This document shows, piece by piece, positions 28,796 to 38,900 of a stretch of 64,000 bases of DNA. Positions within the stretch are counted from its first letter, which is position 1; each line of letters opens with the position of its first letter. The DNA lies in assembly GCA_905214425.1 (NCBI GenBank), contig CAJMLY010000002.1, forward strand, positions 124,001 through 188,000, in the 5' to 3' direction. The stretch comes from an uncultured bacterium. GTDB lineage: Bacteria > Actinomycetota > Coriobacteriia > Coriobacteriales > Coriobacteriaceae. The notes below the pieces were generated by a model. That model was not told where the DNA came from. It did no database searches and was given only the letters and a program-made list of their open reading frames with translations. Both the position numbers and the translations under genes were made by a program.

Positions 28796-31447
28796 ATGCT
28801 TGATCGCCGTTCGTTACTTGTTGCCGGAGCGTCCTCACTAGCGAGCATCATGTTGCCTCGCGTGCCGGGAAGCGAAAATGCCTTCCTGCTGCCGTTCGCG
28901 CCCACCGCGGCCTATGCCGACGAAAAAGACCCCTTCAGGGTGCTCGTTCTCTCGCGCACCATGTTTGGTGTGGTCGTGGTCGACGTCGCCAACAAGAATA
29001 TGCCCATCAAGGGAGCGCAGGTCACGCTCACGTCGCGCTACGCCGCAGGCGAGCAGCTCGCCGCCACGACCGATGACGAAGGCACCGCCATCTTTGAGAT
29101 TGCCTCGCTTTCGGAAGGCTACGTAGACGAGGCAAAGCTCCTTGACGCGTACGACTTTAACGGCGGCATCTCCATTAGCATGGCGGGCTACCGCGATGTC
29201 GAGATTCCCCTTGCGCGTATCCAGGGCGGCACCGCCATAACCGCGCCCACGCGTCCGCTTTCCGACGGCGAGCCGTACTTCCGCCAGCTCACATTCGACG
29301 AATGGGACATCCAGTACGCTGAAGCCACGTTCATGGCATTGCCGAAGGACGACACGGCAAACGAGCAGCCCGATACGCACGCATTTACCGTGCAGGCTCA
29401 TCTGCCGCAGGGCGGGCAGGCAACATTGCATATCAATAAAGTGATGCCCGCTGCGGGCAGCTCAACCGAAACCGTCACGCAGATTGGTCAGATCAAGGCC
29501 AGCGCATCGAGCGCGGATAATCTGGCGACGTTCACACTCGAAGACAAGTTCCTCGATGCAGCGTCGAGCCTTCTGGAAGAAGGATGCAAGCTGCGCTTTG
29601 TCCTCGACTACCAGGACAAAACCTACACGCTCTCCTCCCCCATGGCCGTTGTTACCGCGCCGGCGGCAAAGGCGGAATCCGGATCGACCACTATCGTCCC
29701 CACCACTATGGACCAAGAGATCACTCCGTTTGATTTCCCCGCATCGTTTCCCGGCATCGGTGGTAATAAGTTCACGTGCTGGATGCCCTCGTTCCCCATT
29801 CTGTTCGATTTCTCGTTTGCCGGGTACGTACTGTTTGGCGGAGGATACAAACCAGCCAGCTATATGAACGATTCGGGCAATCCGGATCCGGAGTACTGGA
29901 AGAAGTCACCGCGCGAGTCGGGCGCCAAGCAGGCAAACCGCTACCTCGACGAAATGGAGGGGAAGTGGAATCAGTACAAAAGTATGAGTGCCGGTTCGGG
30001 CACCGATCCAAGAAACACCAAGCTCCTTCGCCACCATTGCACGCCGCTGTTCACGATGGATATCGCCACACAGCTGTACGGCTCGCTCGCCTACGATTGG
30101 GTGGGCAAAACCTGGGGTGACAACAACGACCCCGCATACGGCAATATTAAGGCCCTCTTCCAGGTAAGAACCGACCTCAATTGGACCGAGCAGTTTACCC
30201 TAGGACCGGTGCCGTTTTTCCTAAACGTCAACCCCTGGGTGCTGGCAAAACTGGCGCTCGCCGTGGGCGCCCACACGCACGGCAGCGGCGCGGCGTTTTT
30301 CAAGAACATTTCGCTCGACTATTCCAACACGTCGGGCTCGTTCACCATCCAGATCGGACTTGCCGTCACCTTTGGAGCCGGCATTGCAGGCGTCGCTTCG
30401 TCCGCTGTGCGTGGCGCCGCATCCCTCACACTGTTCATTGGGTACGAGAAGGCAGATGGACACCAGCTTCCGCGGCTGCGCGTAGGTGCAGACGTCGATG
30501 TCGATGTGATACTCCAGTTCGTAATGTTCAAGTGGACCACCAAGGCTTGGTCGGGGTCGTGGCCCACACTCCTCGATTCGTGGAATATGTCGGTGAACAA
30601 TGGCAACCAGTATGTGCTCCAGCGCTCTGAGCTCGCATTGGGTGGAGATACGCCTTACACGCTGGATGCCCGCTTCGGCACGCCCGGCAACATCGAGGCG
30701 GGCGGCGTGCCGCAATTTATCGCATCGGCCACCATCGTCACCAACGCCGAGCTGCTCGCACGCGCCGAGGTTAAGGCCACTGCCGTAAACGCCGCGCCTG
30801 TCGTGCGCGATTGGGATCAAGCGGTCACGTGCATTGAGCTCGAGGCGGATGCAGAAAGCGACGACGCGGGACAGATCGAGCATTTCGTCCATGCACTGAT
30901 AGGGAACGACGAAAACGCCGCGCCGATGTACGAGTACACCTATATCGAGCAGGCGACGAACGCTGTTGCGGACCCCAACGCCAATTCTGCTGGTGTATCG
31001 GAGGACGAGCGTGGCGGCATCAAGCCCTCGAGCGACAACGTGCTGTTTTCCGGCGTGCTCAGCGAAGCTCACATGAAGCTGGCAATGATCGCCGGCGTAG
31101 AATGCCTGTTCCGTATCGCCTCGGTGCGCTACGGCGACAATGGCCGCTCGCGCCTGGTGGTGCACACAAAGGCAAACGGCACGTGGTCTGCCCCCATGCC
31201 CGTGGACTTCCCCCTTGGCTTTGGCGAGGGCGACGTGGAGCGCGACGGCATATTCGATTACGACTTCGACGTAGTGGAATATACGGACGGAAGAGAAAAC
31301 CAGGACGCTTACGTGCTGCTGGTCTCGGGCGAGCGCCCCGACGGCGACAACACCCTTTTCGATACGGCAAGCACAGCCGGCATGCTGTCCGTTGTGCGCC
31401 TGCGCATAAGCAACGACGGAGTTCGCGTGATGTCGCACACGTCGTGA
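28796..31447 (+). CDS. Large secreted surface protein, N-terminal part of a broken gene
   Basis: An 883-residue protein with a twin-arginine-like signal (LDRRSLLVAGAS) and a likely signal peptidase site after AAYA. Next is a carboxypeptidase-regulatory-like/CnaB-like domain (VVDVANKNMPIKGAQVTL). The rest is long and unrecognised, with aromatic and beta-rich stretches. It has no anchor. It ends at an in-frame TGA (31445-31447), and the same frame reopens and continues as the anchored protein at 31514, so this is probably half of one original gene. ATG at 28796 has GGGAG upstream. Confidence 0.7.
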   Translation: MLDRRSLLVAGASSLASIMLPRVPGSENAFLLPFAPTAAYADEKDPFRVLVLSRTMFGVVVVDVANKNMPIKGAQVTLTSRYAAGEQLAATTDDEGTAIFEIASLSEGYVDEAKLLDAYDFNGGISISMAGYRDVEIPLARIQGGTAITAPTRPLSDGEPYFRQLTFDEWDIQYAEATFMALPKDDTANEQPDTHAFTVQAHLPQGGQATLHINKVMPAAGSSTETVTQIGQIKASASSADNLATFTLEDKFLDAASSLLEEGCKLRFVLDYQDKTYTLSSPMAVVTAPAAKAESGSTTIVPTTMDQEITPFDFPASFPGIGGNKFTCWMPSFPILFDFSFAGYVLFGGGYKPASYMNDSGNPDPEYWKKSPRESGAKQANRYLDEMEGKWNQYKSMSAGSGTDPRNTKLLRHHCTPLFTMDIATQLYGSLAYDWVGKTWGDNNDPAYGNIKALFQVRTDLNWTEQFTLGPVPFFLNVNPWVLAKLALAVGAHTHGSGAAFFKNISLDYSNTSGSFTIQIGLAVTFGAGIAGVASSAVRGAASLTLFIGYEKADGHQLPRLRVGADVDVDVILQFVMFKWTTKAWSGSWPTLLDSWNMSVNNGNQYVLQRSELALGGDTPYTLDARFGTPGNIEAGGVPQFIASATIVTNAELLARAEVKATAVNAAPVVRDWDQAVTCIELEADAESDDAGQIEHFVHALIGNDENAAPMYEYTYIEQATNAVADPNANSAGVSEDERGGIKPSSDNVLFSGVLSEAHMKLAMIAGVECLFRIASVRYGDNGRSRLVVHTKANGTWSAPMPVDFPLGFGEGDVERDGIFDYDFDVVEYTDGRENQDAYVLLVSGERPDGDNTLFDTASTAGMLSVVRLRISNDGVRVMSHTS

Positions 31448-31513
31448 CGCAGCATCTCGCGCGGCCGCCTTCAGGAGGATGGCCACCATTGTCTGCAGTG
31501 TCCACGCATCACG

Positions 31514-33163
31514 GTGGGCAAGACGCTGGTCGACGGGCGCCTGTCGGGCGCTTACCTCCACCGCCGCGGAACCACCGCAGAAAAGGCGCTGGGCAATGAG
31601 GCAGAGGTTGCGCTGGAGTGCTTCACCCTGTGGTCGGATGATTTGGGCGACAGCCTCACGTTCCGTCAGGTCCTCCGCTTTCCGCAAGCGCCATCGAGCA
31701 TCGAGCTGGGCGTACCCGAGAATATCAACGGCAAAATGGTGGTGCCCGTTGCATACGAAACTGCAAACGGTTGTGGCTGCGCATCGTATGCCGTGATCGG
31801 CCAGTCCATCGCGGGTTGGGGCGTTATGCCACCAGATGCCACAGTACCCCACGCGGTGCCGTGGCCACAACATTCGGGCTTTTTGGCAACCGTCAACGAG
31901 CAACTGCAGCATATTACTTGGACGCGAGGAGCATCGGCATTTGCAACGCAGCCCGTGGGTGCCGCAGGCTGTGGCCCGGCATCGTTTAGCGTAAGCGACA
32001 ACGGCAGGTGCGCGCTCTATGTAGAGAACACCGATGGCAAGGTGGGACAAACCTACGACGAAGAAGGCAACCCGGTGGCAGTGATGGGCAAGCACTTCCG
32101 CATCTTCGCCAGCACCTTGGCAGGCGATCTGTTCACGGAGCCGTTCGTGATGTGCGAGCTGAACCATCCCGTCGATCAGATAACGACATTTTTGACGTCG
32201 GGGGGCATGCTCTCCGCGCTCGCCACGCACATTGTGAGCGCGGAGAAGAGCGAGGCAGAGCTGCACGGCATCGAAGTGCCCTTGGTGGCGTGTGCCACTC
32301 CGACGGGCGCGGTCGCTACCTCGGGCGCGGTGGTGCCCGGAGCAGCAGGCGAATCCTTCATGGTCACGGTGCGAAACGACGGCAACACCTTGCTGACCGC
32401 CGGCACGATCGATCTGTACCGAGAGGGCTCCAGCCAGCCGTTCTCCAGCGCATCCATCGGGTTCGGCGCGAACGCACGCATGGCTTCGATCTTTGATCCA
32501 GAGCTTGCCGAGGACGCTTCGGACAACGATATGGCACGCGTGAAATACGCGCTCGAGACGCTGGGCGCGCGTTTTGCAACGCACCCGCTGGTAGCCGACA
32601 ACGGCAACGCCGTGCTGGCACCGGGTTGCACGGCACAGTTCCGCATGAGCTTCGCCATCCCCGAGAGTTGGGGCGACGAAGTGGGCAAACGCGTCACGCT
32701 GTATGCGAAGGCGCGTGACCTGGTAGCGCTCGATCCCGTAACGCTTGAGGAAATTCGACCGGGCGCAAACTCGGCGCTGGGTGCCGTACTGCATGAGCTT
32801 CATGTGCCTGACGCGGCATGCGAGCGCTCAGAAGTTCAGGTCGGCATATGCGACAGCGCGGATACGACAGGACTTCACGACGCCCCGATGACGGCGGACG
32901 GCGATGGTGGCTCGAGTGGCGGCGGTACTGACAAGGGCGGCGGCTCCGGCGGAAGCAGCTCCGGCAGTGGCAAGGACCACGGCAATAGCAAGCGCTCCGG
33001 AAAAGCGGGCGCGCTTGCGGGCACGGGCGATGTCAACGCTCCCCTTACGGCAGCCGCTGCAGCACTCGCCGCGGCAGGCGCCGGCCTCGTCGCCTACAGC
33101 GCCCGCCGCACGGCGCTCGAAAAAGACACCGCCAAGGAGGTCAATTCGGATAGGCCTCGCTAG
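31514..33163 (+). pseudogene. C-terminal, wall-associated part of the broken surface protein
   Basis: A 549-codon open frame in the same phase as the preceding gene, starting at GTG with no ribosome site at proper distance. It has no signal peptide but ends with a G/S/K-rich spacer, a LAGTGD sequence like a degenerate sorting signal, a hydrophobic helix (PLTAAAAALAAAGAGLVAY) and basic residues. That layout fits the C-terminus of a cell-wall protein. Together with the upstream part it would make a protein of about 1450 residues. On its own it is probably not exported. Confidence 0.6.
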
Positions 33164-33210
33164 CTCCTAGTTACTTTTGTGAGAGACGCCGACTCGGCTC
33201 ATCGAACATC

Positions 33211-33248
33211 AAATGGGCTGGTTCTGGATACCCAGAGCCAGCCCATTT
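33211..33248. terminator. Bidirectional terminator hairpin
   Basis: AAATGGGCTGGTTCTGG and CCCAGAGCCAGCCCATTT form a stem of about 17 bp between convergent genes. Confidence 0.75.
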
Positions 33249-33252
33249 CGCA

Positions 33253-33837
33253 TTAGATATCGTCAGTGGAGTCGAATTCTGCCTCGAGCTTGGCACGGCG
33301 TCTTTTCGCCGTGAAGAATGATGCACACAGAACGGCGAATGTGGCTATGAAAATCGTCGCACCACAGAACGCGCCCGTTGCCAAGTTCGCTGCCCAAAAG
33401 ACATCTTCGAACGGTACGATCTGCGCCTCGGCGATACAGCGCATTGCGGCAATAACAAGCGCGAACGCGGCGCCGCTAAGACCGCTGACAAGCAGGAAAT
33501 ATCCAACAGGAAGATGCTCGGTTTGCCCAAAACGATTGGTATCGACATAGCCCTTCCGCGTTTGCAGTCCTGCGCAAATCAACATCACGAGAACGAGCCA
33601 CAAATACATGGCTGCCTCGAACGGCGTTGCAAAGCCATGCGGCATTTCACTGGCGTCGCTGTGAACCCACGCAACCTGTCGAGCTATAAACTGGTAGAAA
33701 AAGATCATCAACATGCCAAACGAAAGCAGCACGAAACCAATCTTGTAGATCTTCGCGTTCTCGGCCTCCAGACGTTCATCCTTTGGGCCGGCATATTCAC
33801 GCCACTTTTGCACGATTTTCAGATCTTCAAATTTCAT
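33253..33837 (-). CDS. Four-TM membrane protein of unknown function, partner of XRE regulator
   Basis: A 194-residue integral membrane protein with four hydrophobic segments (about 32-52, 75-95, 112-132 and 145-172) and basic ends. I do not recognise a catalytic motif. A small XRE regulator gene lies nine bases upstream in the same direction, an arrangement common in Firmicutes and Actinobacteria where a membrane protein is expressed with its own regulator. Confidence 0.75.
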   Translation of the reverse strand: MKFEDLKIVQKWREYAGPKDERLEAENAKIYKIGFVLLSFGMLMIFFYQFIARQVAWVHSDASEMPHGFATPFEAAMYLWLVLVMLICAGLQTRKGYVDTNRFGQTEHLPVGYFLLVSGLSGAAFALVIAAMRCIAEAQIVPFEDVFWAANLATGAFCGATIFIATFAVLCASFFTAKRRRAKLEAEFDSTDDI

Positions 33838-33846
33838 AGTGAACTC

Positions 33847-34077
33847 CTAAAGAGTATTAGGGTCGGCGTCGGTTTCGTCTTCCCAAAACAAGTCGTTCAA
33901 CGTAACGCGCAGCGCCTTACAGATTGCCACGCACAAATTGAGCGTGGGGTTGTAGCCGCCCGCCTCGATAAGACCGATAGTCTGGCGCGTAACGCCCACG
34001 GCCTGGGCCAAGTCGGCTTGCGAAAGGCCAGCCGCCGCGCGCGCCGCCTTCATGCGAAGGTTTTTCTTACCCGGCAT
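33847..34077 (-). CDS. Small XRE-family transcriptional regulator
   Basis: A 76-residue single-domain DNA-binding protein. The helix-turn-helix GLSQADLAQAVGVTRQTIGL and the following YNPTLNLCVAICKALRVTLNDLFW match the common regulators of this size. ATG at 34077 has AAAGGGG upstream; a longer frame from 34137 overlaps the promoter and is rejected. A near-consensus promoter and an ATATCTGTC inverted repeat lie upstream. Confidence 0.9.
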   Translation of the reverse strand: MPGKKNLRMKAARAAAGLSQADLAQAVGVTRQTIGLIEAGGYNPTLNLCVAICKALRVTLNDLFWEDETDADPNTL

Positions 34078-34098
34078 GGAGCCCCTTTCGTAAATGTG

Positions 34099-34165
34099 GA
34101 CAGATATCCGTTGCAACATGACAGAAATATATTGCATCCATCAGAAGATGTCAACTATATCTGTC
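34099..34165 (-). promoter_or_regulatory. Promoter and operator of the XRE/membrane-protein operon
   Basis: On the minus strand TTGACA (34154-34149) is followed after exactly 17 bases by TATATT (34131-34126). GACAGATAT at 34099-34107 and ATATCTGTC at 34157-34165 flank it as an inverted repeat, with a third related GACAGAAATAT between, so autoregulation is likely. Confidence 0.75.
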
Positions 34166-34227
34166 ATTATGAAAATCATGTTCGTCATCGCCATGCGGAC
34201 ACAACAACTTCGATTCACTATTCAAAC

Positions 34228-34264
34228 TTACTCGGACAAAACCGACTCGGTTTTGTCCGAGTAA
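34228..34264. repeat. Perfect 17-bp hairpin
   Basis: TTACTCGGACAAAACCG and its exact inverse flank a three-base loop. No T-tract follows on either strand. It lies between divergent genes, so it is not an obvious terminator. Confidence 0.7.
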
Positions 34265-34396
34265 ACGAATCTCCATCGAATTCCGAACGATTGTTCGATG
34301 GATTTCGTGTTGGGTGGAATCGTCTGTGGGCTGGGCTATGCTACCTTGACTATCTATATGACTAAAACGCAGCAAAGGAGCATCGAGAGAGCGAGT

Positions 34397-36394
34397 ATGG
34401 CAAAAAACACCGCAAACTATGGTAACGACAGTATCCGCCAGCTCAAAGACGAGGAGCGTGTACGTCTGCGCCCCGCCGTTATCTTTGGCTCGGACGGGCT
34501 CGATGGCTGTGCACACGCTGCCTTTGAGATTCTGTCCAACGCCGTTGACGAGGCGCGCCAGGGCTACGGCAAGCTCATCACCCTTACCGCCTTTCGCGAT
34601 GGTTCCATTCAGGTAGAGGACAACGGCCGCGGCTGCCCGCTCGACTGGAACCCCTCCGAGAAGCGCTTTAATTGGGAACTCGTTTTTTGCGAGCTCTACG
34701 CCGGTGGCAAATACAATAACAACCAGGGCGGCGACTACGACTTCTCGCTCGGTACCAACGGCCTGGGCTCGTGCGCGACCCAGTACGCATCCGAGTACAT
34801 GGACGTCACGGTTTGGCGCGACGGCAACAAGTACTCCCTGCACTTTAAGAAGGGCAAGGTCGTCGGTGCCAAAAAGAAGGCACTCGAGATTGAGCCCAGC
34901 GACGAGGACCGTACCGGCACCACCATCAAATGGCGCCCCGATCTTGAGGTCTTTACCTCCATCAGCATCCCCCACGAGTGGTATCGCGAGACCATGCGCC
35001 GCCAGGCCGTGGTCAACGCCAACGTGACCTTCCGTCTGCGTATCGAGGGCGACGACGGCGAGTTCTCCGAAGAGGACTTCTGCTATCCCAAGGGCATCGA
35101 GGACTATGTGCTCGAGAAGGTCGGTACCGACTACCTCACCGAGCCTTTCTTTATCGAGGCCGACCGTCGTGGTCGCGACCGTGAAGACCTGCCCGATTAC
35201 AACGTAAAAATCACTGCTTGCATGTGCTTCTCGCGCACCTTCACGATGCAAGAGTACTACCACAACTCATCGTGGCTCGAGAACGGCGGCTCACCCGAGA
35301 AGGCCGCCCGCAGTGCTCTGACCAGCGCCATCGATGCCTACATCAAGCAACAGGGCAAGTACAACAAAAACGAGAGCGGCATTAAGTGGCAAGATGTCCA
35401 GGACTGCCTGGTACTGGTGACCAACTGCTTCTCCACCCAGACGTCCTACGAAAACCAGACCAAGAAGGCCATCAATAACCGCTTTATCCAGCAGGCCATG
35501 ACGGCATTCTTTAAGGAGCGCCTCTCGACCTACTTGATCGAGAACAAAGATGCCGCCAACAAGATCATGGAGCAGGTGCTCATCAACAAGCGCTCGCGCG
35601 AGAACGCCGAGAAGACGCGTCAGAGCATCAAGACCAACCTGCAGCAGAAGACCGACATGGCCAACCGCGTGCAGAAGTTCATCGACTGCCGCTCCAAGGA
35701 CAAGAGCCGCCGCGAGATCTACATCGTAGAGGGCGACTCGGCAGCAGGCGCCATTCGCACGTCGCGCGATGCAGAGTTCCAGGGTGTCATGCCCGTCCGT
35801 GGCAAGATCCTCAACTGCCTGAAGGAGGACTACCCGCGCATCTTTAAGTCCGACATCATCATGGACCTCATGCGCGTGCTGGGCTGTGGCGTGGAGATTA
35901 AGGACAAGCGCATCAAGAACCTCGGCGCCTTTGACCTGGACAACCTCAACTGGAACAAGGTCATTATCTGTACGGACGCCGACGTCGACGGTTATCACAT
36001 CCGCACGCTCGTGCTCACCATGCTCTATCGCCTGGTGCCCACGCTTATCGACGAAGGTTACGTGTATATCGCCGAGTCGCCGCTCTACGAGATCAACTGC
36101 AAAGAAAAGACCTACTTTGCCTACACCGAGCTCGAGAAGAACGGCATCCTCAAAGAAATCGGCGACCAGAAGTGCTCCATCAACCGCTCCAAGGGTCTTG
36201 GTGAGAACGATCCGGACATGATGTGGCTCACCACCATGAACCCCGAGACGCGTCGCCTGATCAAGGTGGAGCCCGAGGACGTCACCAAGATGGAAACCAT
36301 GTTCAACCTTTTGCTGGGCAACGACGAGGCGGGCCGCAAGCGCCATATCTCCGAGCACGGCAAGGAATACCTGGACCAGCTGGACTTGCAATAG
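34397..36394 (+). CDS. Type IIA DNA topoisomerase subunit B (GyrB/ParE-like)
   Basis: A 665-residue ATPase subunit. The GHKL domain has NAVDEARQG, VEDNGRGCPL and GTNGLGSC. The TOPRIM domain has EGDSAAGAI and TDADVDGYHIRTL. Length fits ParE or a short GyrB. The subunit A gene follows 45 bases later. No chromosomal replication genes are near, so this is more likely topoisomerase IV or a second gyrase than the main gyrase. ATG at 34397 starts MAKNT; AAAGGAG is rather far upstream (about 17 bases). Confidence 0.85.
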   Translation: MAKNTANYGNDSIRQLKDEERVRLRPAVIFGSDGLDGCAHAAFEILSNAVDEARQGYGKLITLTAFRDGSIQVEDNGRGCPLDWNPSEKRFNWELVFCELYAGGKYNNNQGGDYDFSLGTNGLGSCATQYASEYMDVTVWRDGNKYSLHFKKGKVVGAKKKALEIEPSDEDRTGTTIKWRPDLEVFTSISIPHEWYRETMRRQAVVNANVTFRLRIEGDDGEFSEEDFCYPKGIEDYVLEKVGTDYLTEPFFIEADRRGRDREDLPDYNVKITACMCFSRTFTMQEYYHNSSWLENGGSPEKAARSALTSAIDAYIKQQGKYNKNESGIKWQDVQDCLVLVTNCFSTQTSYENQTKKAINNRFIQQAMTAFFKERLSTYLIENKDAANKIMEQVLINKRSRENAEKTRQSIKTNLQQKTDMANRVQKFIDCRSKDKSRREIYIVEGDSAAGAIRTSRDAEFQGVMPVRGKILNCLKEDYPRIFKSDIIMDLMRVLGCGVEIKDKRIKNLGAFDLDNLNWNKVIICTDADVDGYHIRTLVLTMLYRLVPTLIDEGYVYIAESPLYEINCKEKTYFAYTELEKNGILKEIGDQKCSINRSKGLGENDPDMMWLTTMNPETRRLIKVEPEDVTKMETMFNLLLGNDEAGRKRHISEHGKEYLDQLDLQ

Positions 36395-36439
36395 CAGCAA
36401 ATCGATAACGACGGCCCATAACAAGTTCAAGAGGAAATC

Positions 36440-38680
36440 GTGGCAAAGAAGAAGACGAAAAACCAGCCCAAGAAAAAGCAGGTCAACGCCGAGAACGTCA
36501 TCGGCCTGCACTCCGAGGTCACCGACCAGCCGATCACGCAGACGCTCGAGGTCAACTACATGCCCTACGCTATGAGCGTCAATGTCTCGCGTGCGTTCCC
36601 CGAGATCGACGGCTTTAAGCCCTCGCACCGCAAGTTGCTCTACACCATGTACAAGATGGGTCTGCTCAAGGGCGAGCGCCAGAAGAGCGCCAACATCGTG
36701 GGCCAGACCATGAAGCTCAACCCACACGGCGACGCCGCGATCTACGAGACGATGGTGCGTCTGGCAACCGGCAATGAGGCGCTGCTTGCCCCCTTCGTGG
36801 AGTCGAAGGGCAACTTTGGCAAGTACTATTCGGGCGACCTGAGCTACGCCGCCTCGCGTTATACCGAAGCCAAGCTCTCCCCCATTAGCGCCGAGATCTT
36901 CAAGGACATCGACAAGGACCCGGTCGACTTCGTCGACAGCTACGACGGCGCCATGAAGGAGCCGCGCCTGCTGCCCACCACGTTCCCCAACATCCTTGTC
37001 TCGGCCAACAAGGGCATCGGCGTCGCCATGGCGTCCGATATCTGCGGTTTCAACCTCAACGAGGTCTGCACCGCCACGATGCACTACCTGCAGGATCCCA
37101 ACTGCGACTTGCTCGAGTACATGCCCATGCCCGACTTCTCGACCGGCGGCGAGATTATCTACCGCCGCGAGGAGATGGAAAAGATCGTCGAGACCGGCCT
37201 TGGCAGCTTCCAGATCCGCTCCCGCTGGCGCTGGATTCCCGAAGAGCGCATCATCGAGGTGTACGAGATCCCCTACACCACCAAGACCGATGTCATCATC
37301 GAGCGCATCGTCAAGCTTTCCAAAGAGGGCAAGGTCAAGGAGATCGCTGACATCCGCGACGAAACCGACCTATCGGGCTTGCGCATCGCCATCGACCTTA
37401 AGCGCGGTGTCGACCCCGACAAGCTCATGGCCAAGCTCTATCGCTCGACCACGCTGCAGGATTCGTTCTCGTGCAACTTTAACGTGCTGGTCGACGGCTA
37501 TCCCCGCGTTATGGGCGTGCGCCAGATCTTGCACGAGTGGGTCAAGTGGCGTATTGAGTCCACGCGGCGCCGCATTAACTTTGACCTGGGCAAAAAGTCC
37601 GAGCGTCTGCACCTGCTGCACGGCCTCGAGGCCATCTTGCTCGACATCGACAAGGCGATCGCCATCATCCGTGGCACCAAGCTCGAGGCCGAGGTCGTGC
37701 CCAACCTTATGAAGGGTTTCGACATCGACGAGACCCAGGCCGAGTTTGTTGCCGAACTTAAGCTCCGCAACATCAACGAGGAGTACATCCTCAACCGCAC
37801 CAAGGACATTGCCAAGCTTGAGGGCGAGATTGCCGAGCTTGAGGAGATCCTCTCCAGCGAGGAGAACATCAAGAAGGTCATCAGCGACGAGCTGGCCGCG
37901 GTCAACAAGAAATATGTGATGCCGCGCCGCACGGGCAGGATCGAGCCCCATGAGGTCATCGAGGTAAGCCTGGAGCCCGAGGTCGAGGAATATCCGGTTA
38001 CCATCATGCTTTCGCGCGATGGCTACCTTAAGAAGATGACGGACCGCGTACTCAAGAAGGCCACCACGCTCAAGTACAAGGACGGCGACAAACCCTTTAT
38101 CGAGTTCCCGTCCTCCAACACCCACGAGCTGCTGGTCTTTACCAACAAGAGCCAGGTGTACAAATGCAAAGTCGCGGCGTTTGAGGATACCAAGTCGGCC
38201 CAGCTGGGCTCGTACCTGCCGACCGATCTTGAGATGGAACCCGACGAGAGCGTCATCTGGGTCATCGACCCCGAGGACTACAAGGCCGACGTGCTGTTTG
38301 TCTTTGAGAACGGCCGCGTGGTGCGTGTCGCACTTTCCGGATATGTTACCAAGACCAACCGCAAGCGCCTTAAGAACGCCATCTACGGCGGCAGCAAGCT
38401 GCTGTATGCCCAGGTGCTCAAGGAGGATCGCGACATCGCGCTGGTCTCGAGCGACTACCGCCTGATGAACTTCAACACGTCGCTGCTCAAGACCAAGACG
38501 ACCACCAACACGCAGGGCGTCCAGGCCTTTACCGCCAAGAAGGGTCGCTCGGTCACCACCGTCGGCACGACCGAGGAGATCCTCGGCGCCGGCGTCTCTG
38601 CCGAGAAGTTCACCACGCAGAGCCTCCCCTCCGCCGGTGCCCTTATGAAGGAAAACGACATGCCGAGTCTGTTTGACTAA
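36440..38680 (+). CDS. Type IIA DNA topoisomerase subunit A (ParC/GyrA-like)
   Basis: A 746-residue DNA-cleaving subunit. The winged-helix region has GFKPSHRKLLYTM and the quinolone-site area HGDAAIYETMVRL. The catalytic tyrosine is in ASRYTEAKLS. A coiled-coil and C-gate segment and a C-terminal beta-propeller-like half follow. The gene starts GTG with GAGGAAA upstream and is cotranscribed with subunit B. A lysine-rich N-terminal extension (KKKTKNQPKKKQ) is unusual. Topoisomerase IV is the more likely role. Confidence 0.85.
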   Translation: MAKKKTKNQPKKKQVNAENVIGLHSEVTDQPITQTLEVNYMPYAMSVNVSRAFPEIDGFKPSHRKLLYTMYKMGLLKGERQKSANIVGQTMKLNPHGDAAIYETMVRLATGNEALLAPFVESKGNFGKYYSGDLSYAASRYTEAKLSPISAEIFKDIDKDPVDFVDSYDGAMKEPRLLPTTFPNILVSANKGIGVAMASDICGFNLNEVCTATMHYLQDPNCDLLEYMPMPDFSTGGEIIYRREEMEKIVETGLGSFQIRSRWRWIPEERIIEVYEIPYTTKTDVIIERIVKLSKEGKVKEIADIRDETDLSGLRIAIDLKRGVDPDKLMAKLYRSTTLQDSFSCNFNVLVDGYPRVMGVRQILHEWVKWRIESTRRRINFDLGKKSERLHLLHGLEAILLDIDKAIAIIRGTKLEAEVVPNLMKGFDIDETQAEFVAELKLRNINEEYILNRTKDIAKLEGEIAELEEILSSEENIKKVISDELAAVNKKYVMPRRTGRIEPHEVIEVSLEPEVEEYPVTIMLSRDGYLKKMTDRVLKKATTLKYKDGDKPFIEFPSSNTHELLVFTNKSQVYKCKVAAFEDTKSAQLGSYLPTDLEMEPDESVIWVIDPEDYKADVLFVFENGRVVRVALSGYVTKTNRKRLKNAIYGGSKLLYAQVLKEDRDIALVSSDYRLMNFNTSLLKTKTTTNTQGVQAFTAKKGRSVTTVGTTEEILGAGVSAEKFTTQSLPSAGALMKENDMPSLFD

Positions 38681-38717
38681 AACAACGGTGGCCAAACCGT
38701 CATGGTTTTGCAAAGCA

Positions 38718-38758
38718 GCGGGGCCCGGAGCGCAGCAACATCGCGCTCCGGGCCCCGC
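38718..38758 (+). terminator. 16-bp GC-rich hairpin after the topoisomerase operon
   Basis: GCGGGGCCCGGAGCGC and its exact inverse enclose a nine-base loop about 35 bases after the stop codon. No clear T-tract follows. Confidence 0.6.
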
Positions 38759-38836
38759 TCGTTGCAACGTAGTCGAAATAATAGAACTCCCCGTTTTTCA
38801 CTCCTGCAATCCCACGGCACAAGGCATGTTAAGCCG

Positions 38837-38893
38837 TTAGCAAAACTTGCAAAAGTTAGCAAAAGTTGCAAAAATTAGCAAAACTTGCAAAGG
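38837..38893 (+). repeat. Three tandem 19-bp repeats overlapping the ribosome site
   Basis: TTAGCAAAACTTGCAAAAG repeats three times head to tail at 38837, 38856 and 38875, with one to three changes. Each holds two GCAAAA blocks 9-10 bp apart, giving six helically phased blocks. The last copy runs into AAAGGAG of the ATPase gene. Confidence 0.9.
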
Positions 38894-38900
38894 AGCTACC

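Noticed and set aside
31445..31520. Selenocysteine insertion or stop read-through at the surface-protein TGA
   Set aside because: The stretch after TGA forms no convincing SECIS-like hairpin, and the protein type is not known to use selenocysteine. A mutation is simpler.
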